Shown here in pieces: positions 11,795 to 24,099 of a stretch of DNA of 64,000 bases. Source of the DNA: Micractinium sp. NFX-FRZ (Eukaryota > Chlorophyta > Trebouxiophyceae > Chlorellales > Chlorellaceae); contig JAPTJF010000319.1 in the NCBI GenBank assembly GCA_029339195.1, positions 1 to 64,000 of the forward strand, written 5' to 3'. The notes below the pieces were generated by a model. That model was given only the letters and a program-made list of their open reading frames with translations, had not been told where the DNA came from and did not search any database. Position 1 is the first letter of the stretch. Each line of letters opens with the position of its first letter. The translations under genes were made by a program, and so were the position numbers.

Positions 11795-13694
11795 CTCCCG
11801 CGGAGTGGCTCAAGGGCAGGGGGCCGAGCCTGGGAGCAGCCGGGCCAAAACCTCCGGGACGAGCGGGGCAAAGGACCGTAAACTAGCTCAGGTTGCGTGT
11901 TGATGTACAGAGACGGAGCTGTGCCAGCGGGTGCCCGTTTCACACGAGTTGCTCGTGCCAAGTAGGCAAGCACGCATGCGGCCCAGTTGGAAACCTGAAG
12001 CCTGAGCCCTTGCCCTCGTGGTCCAGCTGCACGTCCGGCATGCCAGGCCTGTGGAGGACGGCAACTGGGCCAAAGGCGGGTGCAGACCCTCCAGCTGGCG
12101 GCGGCGGGATGGCTGCCGTACACCCGCCGCCTCTTGCTAGCACTAGGAGCCCGCCTCCCCTTCCAGGGCACCGCATGTCGCTGCCCTGCTTCCACATCGT
12201 CCCTGCCCCAATACCCCCATCACATCCAGAAACGCGGGTATGCAATGCCCACCCCCACGTGGCTCGCCTGTGCCAGCTTCTGCAGCACTGCCTGGCCCCG
12301 CCAGAACAACACGGTCCTGCCTCGCCCGTGTCAGCGGCCTGCCTGGCAGGGGATAGGGTGCAGCACTCACCTGTCGACGCTGCTCTCATCTCAATTTGGG
12401 GCATACGAAGCCAACCATCCCCAGAAGGTGAGAGAGCAGCGGTGCAGGGCGCCGCAGAGGGCCCCTGTGCCAGCCCCACCTCCACTCCCTGCCCCCCGAG
12501 CGTGCCCCAGCTTGGGACCACTGCCACCAGGCAGATGAGGACCAACCAGGACCTGTACCCCCAGGCAGGCAGGCAGGCGACAGAGTAGCAGCAATGCCGA
12601 GCTTCAGGGCGCGGCAGCCGCCTGCAACCCAGCGGATCGCAAGATGCCCGCCACGCCCTCTTGCATGGCGGCATCCCCCCAGAAGAGCACAGCTGCAGTC
12701 GCATGCGTGCGAAGGGTGAGGCGGGCCTTGAAGGGACAATTGAAGGCACACATGTGGGCCCAGAAGGAGCTTACAGCAAATCTCTTGTGGTACAAGTCTG
12801 CGCATGCGGTTGTGCAAGTGCCTTGGGCGCCTGGCGGCTCAAGCGCCTCTCTCATGAGGGCGACTGGGGTGTTGGGGACTGACTGCATTGGGAGGCTTTG
12901 GTGAAAGAATTGCGGAAGGGAGGGGTGGTGTGTGGCGCGGCCCGTGAAGATGCACCCCACGCGGGTGGCGTGGGCGGGAGGCAGGTGTCGGCGCACATTT
13001 CGGGGCGATGTGGGGCTGGATGGGTGGTGTGGTGGGGCCGTTGGTGAAAATGTGCATTCAAAGCCAGGATGGTGCCTGGTTGGAGGATGAAATGGCGGGG
13101 ACAGGGGGCGCAGCTGGGCGGGCGGCAGGAAAAAAACGGCCGCTGCGCCCGACACTGGTGCGGGGCTTTGAAAGAAGCCGCGCCCTGTTGTGCGCGGGCC
13201 CTTCCTTGTGCCGACCTGGGCTGGGCGGGTTCCAAGCACCCAATCATCAGGCCAGCGGACGGTGTCATGAGAGGGAGGGGGACGCGGGGCCTTGGTGAAA
13301 AACGGTGTTGGGGGAGGTGAGGGCATTGAACAGGGTGTAAGTGGAAGTGTGGGAGGCGGGAGCAAAGGGGAAGGAGCCGCGGCTCTGCAGTGGCGAAGGA
13401 AGCGGAATCGAAAGCAGGGAAGGCAGCCAGCAGGCGCTGCTGGCAAGTAGTAGCGCAACAAAATGAGAAGGAAGCAGGGCGCTATGGGAAAAACACAGGG
13501 GCGTCGAACAAAACGAAATGGAGGGAGGGAGGATGGCGAGTGGGCACTATCATAAAGCATGCAGGCACACGCCCAGGCGGCGCGGTAGTGAGCCGGCTGT
13601 GCGGGCAAAACATGGGGGTGGTTGGGAGCCAGGGTGCCAGGCTGTGTTGCTTATTGCTCACGCCCCGCCCGCTTCAGGGGCCCTGCCCGCCACT
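11795..13694. other. Intergenic region between the two SBP genes
   Basis: It contains the promoter side of SBP copy 1 and the 3' flank of copy 2. A 334-codon frame is open on the minus strand (12604-13608), but it is Pro/Ser/His low complexity and has no family resemblance. Three imperfect copies of a G-rich unit ending in ttggtgaaa-like sequence occur between 12898 and 13312. No further gene is supported. Confidence 0.55.
12898..13312. repeat. Imperfect dispersed repeat, ttggtgaaa-type unit
   Basis: Closely similar strings occur near 12898 (tttggtgaaagaa), 13042 (gttggtgaaaatg) and 13292 (cttggtgaaaaacgg). The last two follow a G-rich stretch ending in ggggcc; a fainter relative (ggcccgtgaagatgcacc) lies near 12940. 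Copies are partial and spacing is irregular, so this looks like a decayed local duplication rather than a mobile element. Confidence 0.4.
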
Positions 13695-15839
13695 TCAGAG
13701 CAGCGGGCAGGAGCCGTGGACCGAGAGGATGCCAGACAGCAGCCCATCCACGGCTGCCTTGAACAGGCAAGACACCTGCCGCTCCTGCTGCTGCTGCTCC
13801 TGAGCCAGCAGCAGCTGCTGCAGCTGCCCCTCACGCTGCGCCTGCTGTGACTGCTGCTGCGCCGCTGCCAGCTGGAGCGCCGCAGCCACCTGCGCCAGCG
13901 CGGCCGGCGACAGCTCGGCGCCGGGCGGCAGGCCGCCTGGCAACAGGGATGGTGCCAGGTGCCGCAGCAGCAGGCCCATGTCGGGTGCCGCTGGCGCTGC
14001 GACAGAGGCAGCAGCTGCCGCCTGCTGCTGCTGCTGCAGCAGGGTGGCCAGGCGCTGGTGGTCGTCAAGCAGCAGCGGGCGGAGCGCTGCTGCTGCTGCT
14101 GCTGCCAGCGGCGGCAGCACCGCGGATCCCTCTGCGGATTGCAGCGCGGTGGCGGGCAGCGCAGGCAGCGTGAATGAAGCCTCCTGCGCCTGCCCCACGC
14201 GCAGCGGTGGCAGCGCACAGCTGCCCTGCAGCGTGCCCGTGGCGCCTGGTGCTGAGCTGGTGGCGGCGGCAGTGAGCGCTGGTGCAGCAAACCAGCTTGG
14301 GTCAGGCTCCAGAGACGTGGCTGGCACCGCCTGCCGCTGCTGCTTCCGACGTGGCGGCGTAGCGGAGCGCCGGCGCTTGGCCTCCCGCTGCCGCTGCTCC
14401 TCCTCCTCCTCCTCAGCCGCCGCCAGCAGGGCATCCATGCCGCCGCAGCTGGTGCCGGGGGAGGCCTGCCCCGCCTGCTCCAACAGCATGCTGTGCGTGC
14501 TGCTGCTGCTGCCGCTGCTGCGCTCCTGCGGCCCGCGCGGCGACTGCTGCAGCTTGCCGCCGGCTTCGCTTACCGGCTCGAGCTTCACCAGACCCTCCTC
14601 CGACTTGCGCAGGTCCGAGTGGGCCACCGCCAGCGCAGGCGCGGTGCCTGCACCCGCCTCTGCTGGCGCTGCCGCAGCTGCGTCGGCGCTGTGAGAGGAG
14701 TCTGCCGGAGGCTGCCGTGCAGTGGCTGCCTGGCGGCGGCGCCCGCCCGAGCTGCCGGCGGCGGCGGCGGCCAGCGCGCGCACCCGCCGCCGCCGCTCTG
14801 CATGCCGCGCCAGCTGCTCGCGGCAGGAGTGCATGCCAGGGCTGAAGCGGTCCAACGTGTGGAAGCGGCCGCACTGCAGGGGGGGGCAGGGGGGCAGGCA
14901 GGCAGGGGGGGATGTCAGCAAGGGGTGCATGGCACTGGGGGGAAAGGCGGGTGGGTGAGTGGTCATTGGAATGTGAGCTCCAGCAGGGAATGGGCTCACC
15001 ACCATTCCTGCTCCCTCCCCAAGATGCCACCCAACCACGCATTCTGGGTTGAGGCTGAGTGTTGGCTGGGCATGCGGGGCAGGGCTGGATGGCAGCAGCA
15101 TTGCTGGGGGCCTCTGCTGCCTCACCCACCTGCTGGCAGAAGCGCTGCGGCACGCCGTCTCTCTCCACGCTGTCTGCTGCCATGTGTACTTGACATATGT
15201 GGTACCTCTGCAGCGGGGGAGGAAAATAAAGGCGGGGACACACAGGGTGAGCATGGACAGCGCCAGAGGGCCACTTGTGGGAGTGGTGGTGTCGCTTTTG
15301 CGCTGCACAGTGAGCGGGCAGGGACACGGGGGGCACAACAGATCGGCGGGGCTATTGCAGAACGAACGGAAAGGCGGATGAGGCTTGAAAGGCAACAGGC
15401 GGAACAGGTGCGGCAGCGGGACGAATGGGTTGTGAAGCGTCAGTTCGGTACGGGCAGGTACGCAGGCAGCGCCGCGGTAGAGACCGGGGCACACAACAGG
15501 GTTCACCAGCCTGCCTGTTGTGACATCATGACCCACTCTCAGGCGTGGTTCCAGAACCCCACAGCGCACTGCACCACTAGCATTTGGGCAACGGGGCTGG
15601 CTGCACTACTGCAAGGCGGCGGGCGGCCAGCGGGGTGGAGGCAGTGGGCACCAAGCGCGGACCTGGTGAAAGCTGCGCTCGCCGGAGCAATCCAATCCGC
15701 ATATCTGGCATCCCGTGAAGGCAGGGGGCCTGCCAGGCCTCTTCTTCCGAGCAGAGGTGGTGCCTTGAGTACCCGCCGACGGCGGTCGGCTTCCTGGCGA
15801 CGCCTCTGCCGCCACGAGGCCACCGCCAGAGGCCTCCAT
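13695..15839 (-). CDS. SBP-box transcription factor, copy 2
   Basis: Exons: 15839-15663, 15207-15130, 14873-13695. The protein has 477 residues. An AT-hook-like basic stretch, RKKRPGRPP (31-39), precedes the SBP domain. Zinc ligands are C44, C47, C64, H67 and C83, C86, H90, C102 (CQIC...RYHICQVH; FCQQCGRFHTLDRFSPG). The intron after FCQQ is at the same place as in copy 1 and as the conserved plant SBP intron, but the copy 1 introns around RYH and after SPG are absent. The long C-terminal exon has an acidic E-run, Gln-rich segments and a second basic patch, EAKRRR. The first Cys pair is spaced C-x2-C rather than the usual C-x4-C. A nuclear, sequence-specific transcription factor; targets unknown. 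Confidence 0.88.
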
Positions 15840-16778
15840 GTGTGACGGACGCAGCTAGCGCGGCGGGGGCCGAAGGAGGAAGCTTGCAGGAGGCAGAAGA
15901 CGCTCGCCGCTCGGGTGCCCGCGCTTCAGCGGCGGCAACACGCTCACCGCTAAGTTAAGTCAACAAGAAGATGTTCGGACGAGTTAGGCGAGTTGCAGCG
16001 GGACCGTGGTGGCCCTGCCAAAACCTGCGGTGCAGGGTCGACGCTTGGTGCAGGATCACCCAACAAGGGCTCCCTTGTCTGAGCACACGAACGTCTTCCG
16101 ACGCAAACACACGCCTGCTGAGATGTTGGGCAGCCGACTGAGCGCGCCGCAAGCGCCTCTGGCCCACTCGCGGTACACTCCGGCTCCTGCTCCTGCCGTA
16201 ACTCCGCCCTGCCCGCGGCTGCTCATTTGCTGGAATCATGGTGATGGTCTGCAATATTGGCACATGTGCGCCGTCGCACATGAGGTCGTGGGGGGCCGCC
16301 CACCCAGCAGCCACCTGAACAGCACTGGGGTGCGGCGGCGAGCGTGGCGGCGGGTTTGCTGGCTTGCTCCTATTGGATGCTCAATGGCTCCTATGAATGC
16401 TCAATGGTTACGTCTGTGGTATAGAACATGTGGCTGGTCTGTGGTGCCAACAGTGTGCCAACAGTGTGCCAACGGACACAGAGGGGACGGCGGGCCAGCT
16501 GCCAGTGCGGCAGATACTGCCGCAGTGCCATGCATCGGCGGCCGCACGGCGGTGGTGGGCAGCCGCCAACCTGTGCCCCGTGGGCCCGCAGGCAGCGACG
16601 AAAGGCATGCTACTCTTGCATGCAGGCGTCACTTGCTGTAGCAACAAGGCGCAGGGCCCAAGCGCGCCCACTTGGCAGCACGCAGGTGAATGGATGAGCA
16701 GAGCGGCACGGCCGCCTTCGGGGGCCAGCAGCTTCCCCACTTGAGCATCTGCCGGGCCCGCCAGCCAGGTTGGCGCCC
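15840..16778. other. Intergenic region upstream of SBP copy 2 and downstream of the Maf gene
   Basis: Both neighbours are on the minus strand, so this is the promoter side of SBP copy 2 and the 3' flank of Maf. A short direct repeat, cagtgtgcca, occurs twice at 16450-16470. No coding exon, RNA gene or poly(A) motif could be supported. Confidence 0.5.
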
Positions 16779-17259
16779 TCACACCTGCAGCGCGCCGCTC
16801 TGGATGAGCTGCGCCAGCTCCACCCCAAACCGGTGCACCTGCATCATCGGAGGGAGGGGCAGAGTGGGGAGGCGGAAGATTCGAGGGGTGCCAGGCCACA
16901 AGCTGGGTGATCAGACACGGGATCGCCATCAAAGGCGGCCTCCCGGGGCGGGTGGCCGGCCCCCCATGTGCAACCAATGCTCACCGGGAAGCCCACAACG
17001 TTGAAGAAGCAGCCATCGATGCCACGCACAAAGCTGCCTGCCAGGCCCTGGATGCCTGCGGGGGCGGGGGGGCGGCACGGGGGCGGGGTGACAGGCGGGG
17101 TGGACAGGGTGGCTTGGGGGCGACAGAGTGGGGTGGAAGACAGGGTGGGGCGGCCTGGACAGGTTTGGTGCCGCGGGGCGCAAGCGTGTGCGCGCCCATG
17201 TGCATGCATGTACTGTGGGCGGGTACCGCCGGCAGCGGACGCACTGACCCAGCCCCCCA

Positions 17260-17293
<34 letters not shown>

Positions 17294-18895
17294 CACTAAC
17301 GGCCCACTCGTCACTCAAATGCCCGCCCCATGTCCGCCACATGTCCGCCCACCCGCCCTTGGCCAGGCCATCTGCACTTCCTTCAATAATCGCAGCTCCC
17401 CGCCGTGTCGAGCGAGGCCGCAGGCACTGCAGCTGCAGCCACAAGCCGACGCGAACAAGCACCCACCTTCACTCACCGTAGCTGCCCGCCTTGTCAAACG
17501 GCTCCCCCGAGGCAATGTACGCAGCAATGGCCTCCTCCGACAGCCGGTCAAACTCGACGCTGGTGGTCACGGAGAAGCTGTGCAGCCGCGGGTCTGCAGG
17601 GCAGGGCATGCCACAAGCTCAGGTTGTGGCCCATACAGGTCAGCGAGGTCGCCAGCTGGTGGTCACGGGCAGGCTGTACAGGCGCGGCGATGCAGGTGGC
17701 GACCAGGGCATGCAAAGCGGCGAGGCCAGCTGGTGATGAAAAAGAGCCTGTGCAGCCGCAGATCTCATCTGCTAGCAAGTGAGAAAGAGCAGGACAAACC
17801 GGCACAGCAGAACAGTGGTAAGCACCAGGAGGATGCAGGGGAGGCCAGAGGGGCGGGGTGCAGGGAGGGTGCAAAGCGTGGGCGGGGCGTGAGGAGGCGT
17901 GAGCAGGCGTGAAGAGGTGGGGCGCCCCCGGGCACACCAACCGCCTGCCAGCCCTCTCGCCAATGTCGCCCTGCCCTCACACCTCACCTCCCGCAGTGCC
18001 GCCATCTCCCTCCTCAGCCGCGGGCTGCATCACAAGCGCGACCCCTGTGTGGACGTGGTGCTGCTTGCCGCTCAGCATGCGCAGCACGCGGGCCGCCTCG
18101 TCAGCGTCCGCTGGCTTCTCCAAAATGTGCTCCCCATACTCGACCACCGTGTCTGCCCCTATCACAAGCACCGGTGGCTGCGCTGCCCCTGCTGCCCCCG
18201 CCGTACCGCCTCCTGTGCCCGCTGCTGCTGCTGCTCCTGCTGCTGCTGCTGCTTCATTGCCACGGCTGCCGCTGCTGCCCGCCGCCGCTGCCGCCTGTGC
18301 TGCCAGCAGGCGGGCCACATCCAACGCCTTGTGCGAGGCGGTGTGGCGCGCATAGTCGGCTGCGCTGTACTGCTCCTTGGGCAGCGTCTCCTCAAAGCTG
18401 CTCACAACCACCTGCAGGCATGGGGTGCGTGTGGGTGTTAGTGGGTCAGTAGGACAGGTGTACAGAGGTGAGGATTAGAAAACTTCCGTAGCCTTTTCTT
18501 ATCGGGAAAAAAAAAAACTGTTAGGGCAGGGGCAGGGGCGCAGAGTGCGGGGGAGTCGGCGGGGCAAGCACGGCGGGCCAGGCATGGCTGGGGCGGCAGG
18601 CTTGGGGTGGGGGAGCAGGACCACGCACATGTGTAAGTCACGGCAGTAAATCTGTGCAAGCAGAGCCACCAGAGCGTTGCTGTGTGGCAGGCAGGCGCAG
18701 CCATGAGCAGGCAGATGGGGCGGCGCCGCTGCTGCTGCTGCTGCAAGCCGAGCGACTGCTTTCGCTGCCCCACCGCCCAGGCCGCCCCACCTCAAATTTG
18801 AGCCCCATCTGTGACAGCAGCTCCCTCCGGCGCGGGCTGGCGGATGCCAGCACTATGCGCTTGCCCTCCAGCGCCGGCAGATGCTCCAGCAGCAT
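16779..18895 (-). CDS. Maf-family nucleoside triphosphate pyrophosphatase
   Basis: Exons: 18895-18791, 18411-17988, 17593-17477, 17055-16985, 16838-16779. The protein has 258 residues. Maf proteins hydrolyse non-canonical or damaged NTPs (dTTP/UTP, m5UTP, 7-methyl-GTP depending on subtype) to the monophosphate. The diagnostic N-terminal motif [12 protein letters not shown], the catalytic-Asp segment [32 protein letters not shown] and the end NVVGFPVHR are all present and in order. The wording after the first motif ([13 protein letters not shown]) is closest to the Maf half of animal ASMTL. An Ala/Gly-rich insertion of about 45 residues lies just before the catalytic Asp. The frame stays open upstream to ATGs at 19069 and 19261, so an organelle-targeting extension is possible. 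I chose 18895, where family similarity begins. Confidence 0.88.
17261..17292. repeat. (TGGC)8 microsatellite in a Maf intron
   Basis: Eight perfect TGGC units inside the intron 17476-17056 of the Maf gene. It is not near either splice site. Confidence 0.9.
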
Positions 18896-20041
18896 TGCTC
18901 TCGTTACGGGCTGGCCGTGGCGGGCGGGAGCGGTGTGGCGGCGCCTGGCTGGGGTTGTGGGTGGACGGGTGTCGGCAAGCCGGCTGGCGAGGCTGCTCAA
19001 CCTCTTGCTATTGTGGGCGGTTACGTTGAGCAGAGGGGAGACCGCCGATGGCGAGGCGCGCAGGAGCATGTGGGTGGCCGACGAATTGGTTGCCCACGCT
19101 CTTAAAGCCGCACCGGAGATCGATTTGGAACAGGTTCTGCTCGGTTCCCCGGATGCACCCACCCCCGATGCACACATCCTAGCTGGCGGCGGGAGGGGAG
19201 CGGCGATGCGAGAGCAGCTCAAATTGAAGGTGCAGCCGAGCGCTGCGTTGCATGTGTGCACTGCCTCCCAGGCACCCCGTTACTTGACTACTTGACGATG
19301 CACATAATATCGGCTGCTGATAGCAGTTCAAGGGGCATGAGCGGATCCGGAGAGCACTGCGCCCCTGCAGCGCCGCGCTGTTCGGCGACAGACACTCCAC
19401 CTTGGCGTTGTCCCAACAATAAGTCTTGCTGCCGTGGCGTCTGGTACTGCCATATCTGGAACCACGCGCTCCCCACTAACATAACCCGGCCCTTGTGAGC
19501 ACGGGTGGCTGGGGGAACACATGTGACGGAGCAGGCAGGCACAGCCGGGCATGTGCAGCAGGCACTCGCTCTCTGCCTGCCGTTGCTAACCTTTTGCTGT
19601 ACATTGTTTGCCGTAAGCTCCCTTGAAAACAACACTGTTCTTAAACAGGCATGCAAAAATATAGTGCTTAGCTTGGGGTGAAGCCTTTGCCTGATTTTGC
19701 CTCTGCTGCGTGCGGGCACGCCAGGGCGGCGGGAGAACTCAGCGTACGCAGCAGGATGGGCGGCTGTGCCAATCAGCTTGCGTCTCGCACTGTCTCGGTG
19801 TCGCACTGCACCTGAGGCAGCAAAGGCAAGTAAATTGCCTCACGTGCAGCTTCCGCTGTCCCAGTGCCGGTAGTTCGGCGTCGCGGCGCTCTCCCGGGCT
19901 CTCAGCCGTTCTGCAGGCTTGGTTCCGGCCGTGAACACGGATAGGTGCAGCGGCAGGCGCGGCGACAGCCGCAGTGGCAGAGGTTCGGCGGCGGCAGGGG
20001 CTTTTGGCAGCGGCTGGAGCAGCAGCGTCGGCAGACCCACC
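18896..20041. other. Divergent intergenic region, Maf / MYND protein
   Basis: This carries the two promoters of a head-to-head pair. Base composition drops in GC around 19590-19680, unlike the coding flanks. The Maf reading frame remains open to 19261, so part of this interval may be coding on the minus strand. No TATA element can be assigned with confidence. Confidence 0.5.
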
Positions 20042-23000
20042 ATGACGCCTGGTGTGGAGGGGTGTGTTGACGGCCTGCTGGACCTGCTGAGGCGCAAGAA
20101 GCTCAAGGCGGCCGCCTTTATCAGAGCTTACAAATTACTGCAGGACGCTATCTTGATCAGCAGCGGCACCCTGGAGGCGGCAGCGGGGCAGCGGCTGTGC
20201 AGGTGGGTGCTTGCAGCCGGCAGTGCCGTGCACTTGCGCCAGCACCCAGCTACTGCGCAGGCCGTGCCATCCCTTTCCCTTTGCATGTTGCATGCAGTGG
20301 CAACCATGCTGTTGTACCGACGCCGGTGCTCTGCAGGAAACTGGGCCAGCTCGGCGTTCTGCTGGCGGCGCTGGACGCACGCCTGCTGGCAGCCGACGGC
20401 ACCATCACCTTCAGCGGCAGCAGCGGCTCCAAGGCTGAGCTCTTAAAGGCAGCATGCTGCCTTGTGCTCGACGCTACCAAGCAGGCTCAGCGCATCGGCT
20501 GCAGCAGTGCGGAGGCTGAGCAGCTGTGCCTGGCAGCCTCCCTTTTGTTTGGCAGCGGGAGTGCGGAGCTGCAGCGGGCGGTGCGTGATGGGTTGGGAGG
20601 CCAGGGGCTGGCCCTTCTCCACACGATGGCCTTGCAGCAGGTGCTGCTCCTGCTGCAAGCACAGAACGGGCGGCCGCCCAGCCCCACCGCCGCCGCGCTC
20701 TTCCCACCTGCTGGTGTGGCGCCCTGGCTGGCGGCTGTCACACAAACCGCGCTGCCGGCTTTGTCCGAGGCCAGCGCCGGCGTCCCAAGTGGGTGGTCAG
20801 CTAGGGCAGCAGGGCAGGGCAGCGGGTGGGTGGGTGGGCGGGCTCGCATCCCCGCACCCCTAGACCGGCAATGCATGCATGTGCGCCAGCGGTCGCCCCC
20901 CGCCTCCAGCTTCCCACCCCACCCCTCCCAGCTCCTCCCACAAACTGTCGCCCAAACTGTCGCACCACGGACGCCCCCACTGCCCTGCTGCCCCTGCAGT
21001 GCTTCGCACCCGCTTCCTCACAGCCTACAGCGTAGTCTGCAACGGGCTGCTGGTCCCGTACCCCCACACTGCCTTTGGCAGCGTGCAGGCGGCAGTTGCC
21101 GCGGATGACGGCTTGCAGCAGCAGGTGGCTGACGTGCTCTTCCGGCGCTGCCTGCCGGCCGCGCTTGCAGCGGTGGCGCCGCCGCCAGCGGCCGGTGCCA
21201 GCCAGGCGCACAGCTTCTCAGCTGTCAGCTGGAGCTTTCTGGACTGCACGCTGCGGGCGTTGGTGACGCGGCCTGTAGACCTCCCCGCCTGGCTCTCGAA
21301 CCAGCCCACCCAGCGGCAGGCGTCGGCGCTGCGCCTGGCTGGGCAGCTGCTTGAGCGGCTGCCACTTGACTGCCCTGCCACTGCCGAGGTGTGTGAGGAC
21401 ACGGTGTGGACAGTCTGGCCCATGGCGGGCCAGCTGCTGAGCATTGTGTGCGGCGCCGTCACGGCAGATGCCCTCGCCGGCGCAACGGCAGGCGGCGCAG
21501 CGACGGGCAGCACAGCGGCAGCCATTGCAGCGGCAGGCAGCGCAGTCGCAGTCAGTTCAGCAGGCGCCGCGCCCACCTTTGCACGCCAGCGAGCCGAGTT
21601 GGCGGGGCACGCCGTGCTGCGCCTGCTGCCGCGGCTGGCGGAGGCGGCGCGAGCGCTGGCCGGCAACGAGCGCGTCGAGCCCCTATGGTCGAGCAGTTTC
21701 CTCGGGGAACTGTGCCGCCCGCTGGATGCTGCCCTGTTTGTGTGCACCCTGCGAGCTGCTGCGCCGGCATGGACATCGCTGCTGGCGGCAGCCGACGCGG
21801 CGGTGCGTCTGCAGCCCCTGCTGCGGCAGCGCTGGGAGGCGGGGCAGGAGGGCGCGAGCTGTGCTGCGCAGCTGGCCGAGCACTGCCTGCGCCTCTTCTC
21901 CCACTTGGGAGGGGTGGTGTGGCTCGCTGCACGCCAGCGGGGGGCAGAGCCGCTGGGTGGCAGCCCCGGCGAGACAGCGGCGGCGGCGGCAGCTGCCTGG
22001 CAGCTGCACACCTCCTGCTGCCGCCTTGTGCACTGGCTGGCGGCCGATGCTCAGGCTCCCTGGCTGGCGCAGCTGGGGCTGGGGCGCGGCCTTGCCGCTG
22101 CCATGTACGACTGCAGCCTGCTTATGCAGGGGCTGGTGCCGCTGCTGGGTCCTGCCACGCTGGGTGGACCACAGCAGGCCGCAGCCGAGGCGTGAGTACC
22201 ACGAAGAGTTTTTCTGCACTGCCCACTTCCCTGCGGCCTGCGCTCAGCAGAGCACCCCCACGTGCAACTACAGCCCAACTTAGCACCCATGCCAGTATTG
22301 CTCAAGCCTACACCCCATCCTGCCTTGACAAAACAATCTTCCCTCCCTAACCTTGTGCCGCCGCCTGCTGCAGCGCCCTTCAGGGCTGCCACGCCGCGTG
22401 GTGGGAGGCGCTGCAGGCGGCAGCCGAAAAGCTGCGCTCTTCCTGCACCGAGGGCCACACGTCCCACGCTCGCCGGAGCTTGTCCGAGCTCATGCTGGCA
22501 TGCGCCCACCAAGTGCCAGCGGCGCTGCTGCACCCGGCGTGCCTGCAAGGCCTCATGGCTGACGTCAGCGCCACGGTAGGCCGCCACTGCGGCAGTGGTG
22601 CATCACGCACTGCGCAGCGGGATGCACACAGAGCTGCAATGTGCGTCTGCCTGTGGTAGACCACTTTCAGCCACGGTTTCCCTATTGGCCCAACCTGGCT
22701 GTTGCCCGCAAGTTGCAAACACCCCTGCTTGTAGAAAGCTGACCTCCACTCAGTTTGTTTTTTGCCCCACCTACACAGCGCTGCCTTTCTACACCCCGCC
22801 CTGCTCTGCAGCTGGCAGAGGAGCTTGGCGGGGGGCGGCTCACGTTTGCGGCTGCCGTGCTGGGCTCGCAGTCCAAGTCGTTCAGCCTGCACATCATGGC
22901 TGCGCTGCTCACCAGCGGCGTGGCGGCGCAGCTCATGGCCGTGACCCAGGCAGACCTGGAGGCCTTCCCAGCCGAGGTGCTGCTGCAGCCAGCGCATGCC

Positions 23001-24099
23001 ACATGCTGTGCGTGGTCTCTGATGGCACACCCGCTGCACATGCTGGTCAGAAGTGGGGCGCCGGTGTCAGCGACAGCAATGTCAGCCGGCGGGACGAAGC
23101 CGCGTATAGCCCCATGCTGACCCACACCCCCCGCTGCATGCCATTGTGCAGGCGGGGGCTGTTGTTGATGGCACGCTGCAATATTTGGACCTGGTGCCCG
23201 GGTGCCTGCTCAGCGTGGCCACGCAGCTCCGTGCCAGGTGTCGCAGCAGCACCGGCGGCACCAGCGCCAGCGGCGCCAGCAACACGGCGGCTGCTCGCAG
23301 CGAAGCAGGGGGCAGCAGCACGGCAGCGCTTGGCAGCGACCCTGGCGACACCAGCAGCGACATCTGTGATGCAGAGCAGCTGGAGCTGCTGGCTGAGCAA
23401 ATGGCGGCGGTGATGACGGAAGAGAGTGAGGCGCTGGCAGCAGCGGCGGGGCACGGCGCGGCGACGAGCACATCCCCACCACCCGCGATCGTGCCGGCCT
23501 TTGCGCGTGTGACAGCCCGTGCGCTGCCCATCGCCACTGCCGCCGCAACCCTTGTGCAGCGGCACACAACTGCCCCGGGGCAGCAGGCCGCGGAAGAGCT
23601 GCATCTGGCGCAGGCGGTTGCCACCCGCAGGTTGGTTGGTTGGCAGCGACTCATGCACGGCTGGGCTAGCAGGGTCTCAAGTAGCTCACCACCGCCGCCA
23701 AAGGGCTTCGGCTGAAAACAGTGGCGTGGGAGGCGGGCTATACGAGGCTGGGTGCAGCATGTGCCAGGCCCTTGTCACAGGGAGATGACGTGTCAACATT
23801 GCAACACAGGGAGGCCCACCGCAACCTGTCACCCATAACCGGCTGCTTGTCTTCACCACCATGCCTCCCTCCCTGGCCTCCCGCACCATCACCCGTGCTG
23901 CAGCTGCGCCTACCTGCGCTGCCCCAACCTGGGGGCTGAGGGCGGACCTGGCGCCGGCGAGCAGCCGGGCAGCAGGCGCTGCGGCGGCTGCCGTGCGCTG
24001 CGCTACTGCGGCACCACCTGCTCACACGCCGACTGGCGAGGGCCGCTGGGGCACAAGCGGGTGTGTGCACAGCTGGGGGCGGTGCATGCAGTGGAGTAG
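20042..24099 (+). CDS. Large helical protein with a C-terminal MYND zinc finger
   Basis: Exons: 20042-20202, 20337-20788, 21000-22191, 22374-22575, 22812-22976, 23152-23630, 23904-24099. The protein has 948 residues. Roughly 880 residues are Leu/Ala-rich and probably an alpha-helical solenoid with no catalytic motif. The last exon encodes a MYND-type zinc finger: CAYLRC, then RCGGCRALRYCGTTCSHADW and GHKRVC, i.e. C-x2-C-x4-YC-x3-C and H-x3-C. MYND domains bind proline-rich peptides in transcriptional or signalling partners. The architecture of a long helical region with an end-placed MYND and the phrase CPNLGAEGG is, from memory, typical of an expanded chlorophyte family of unknown function. 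The Ala/Gly/Ser-rich linker in exon 3 (around 21460-21570) is low complexity. Start at the first ATG; a TTG-initiated extension was not used. Confidence 0.82.

Noticed and set aside
11600..11881. Plus-strand open frame containing LREVYAAPWHLAEHAVLL
   Set aside because: It is the antisense of SBP copy 1 exon 1. The minus strand gives the canonical CQVPGC...SRLFHQ finger with matching splice phases, which explains the whole stretch.
12080..12588. Plus-strand frames in the SBP intergenic region that look moderately protein-like
   Set aside because: Both strands are equally open, no splice-consistent multi-exon model emerges and no family is recognised.
19919..20041. N-terminal extension of the MYND protein
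   Set aside because: It would need a TTG start; the first ATG in frame is 20042.
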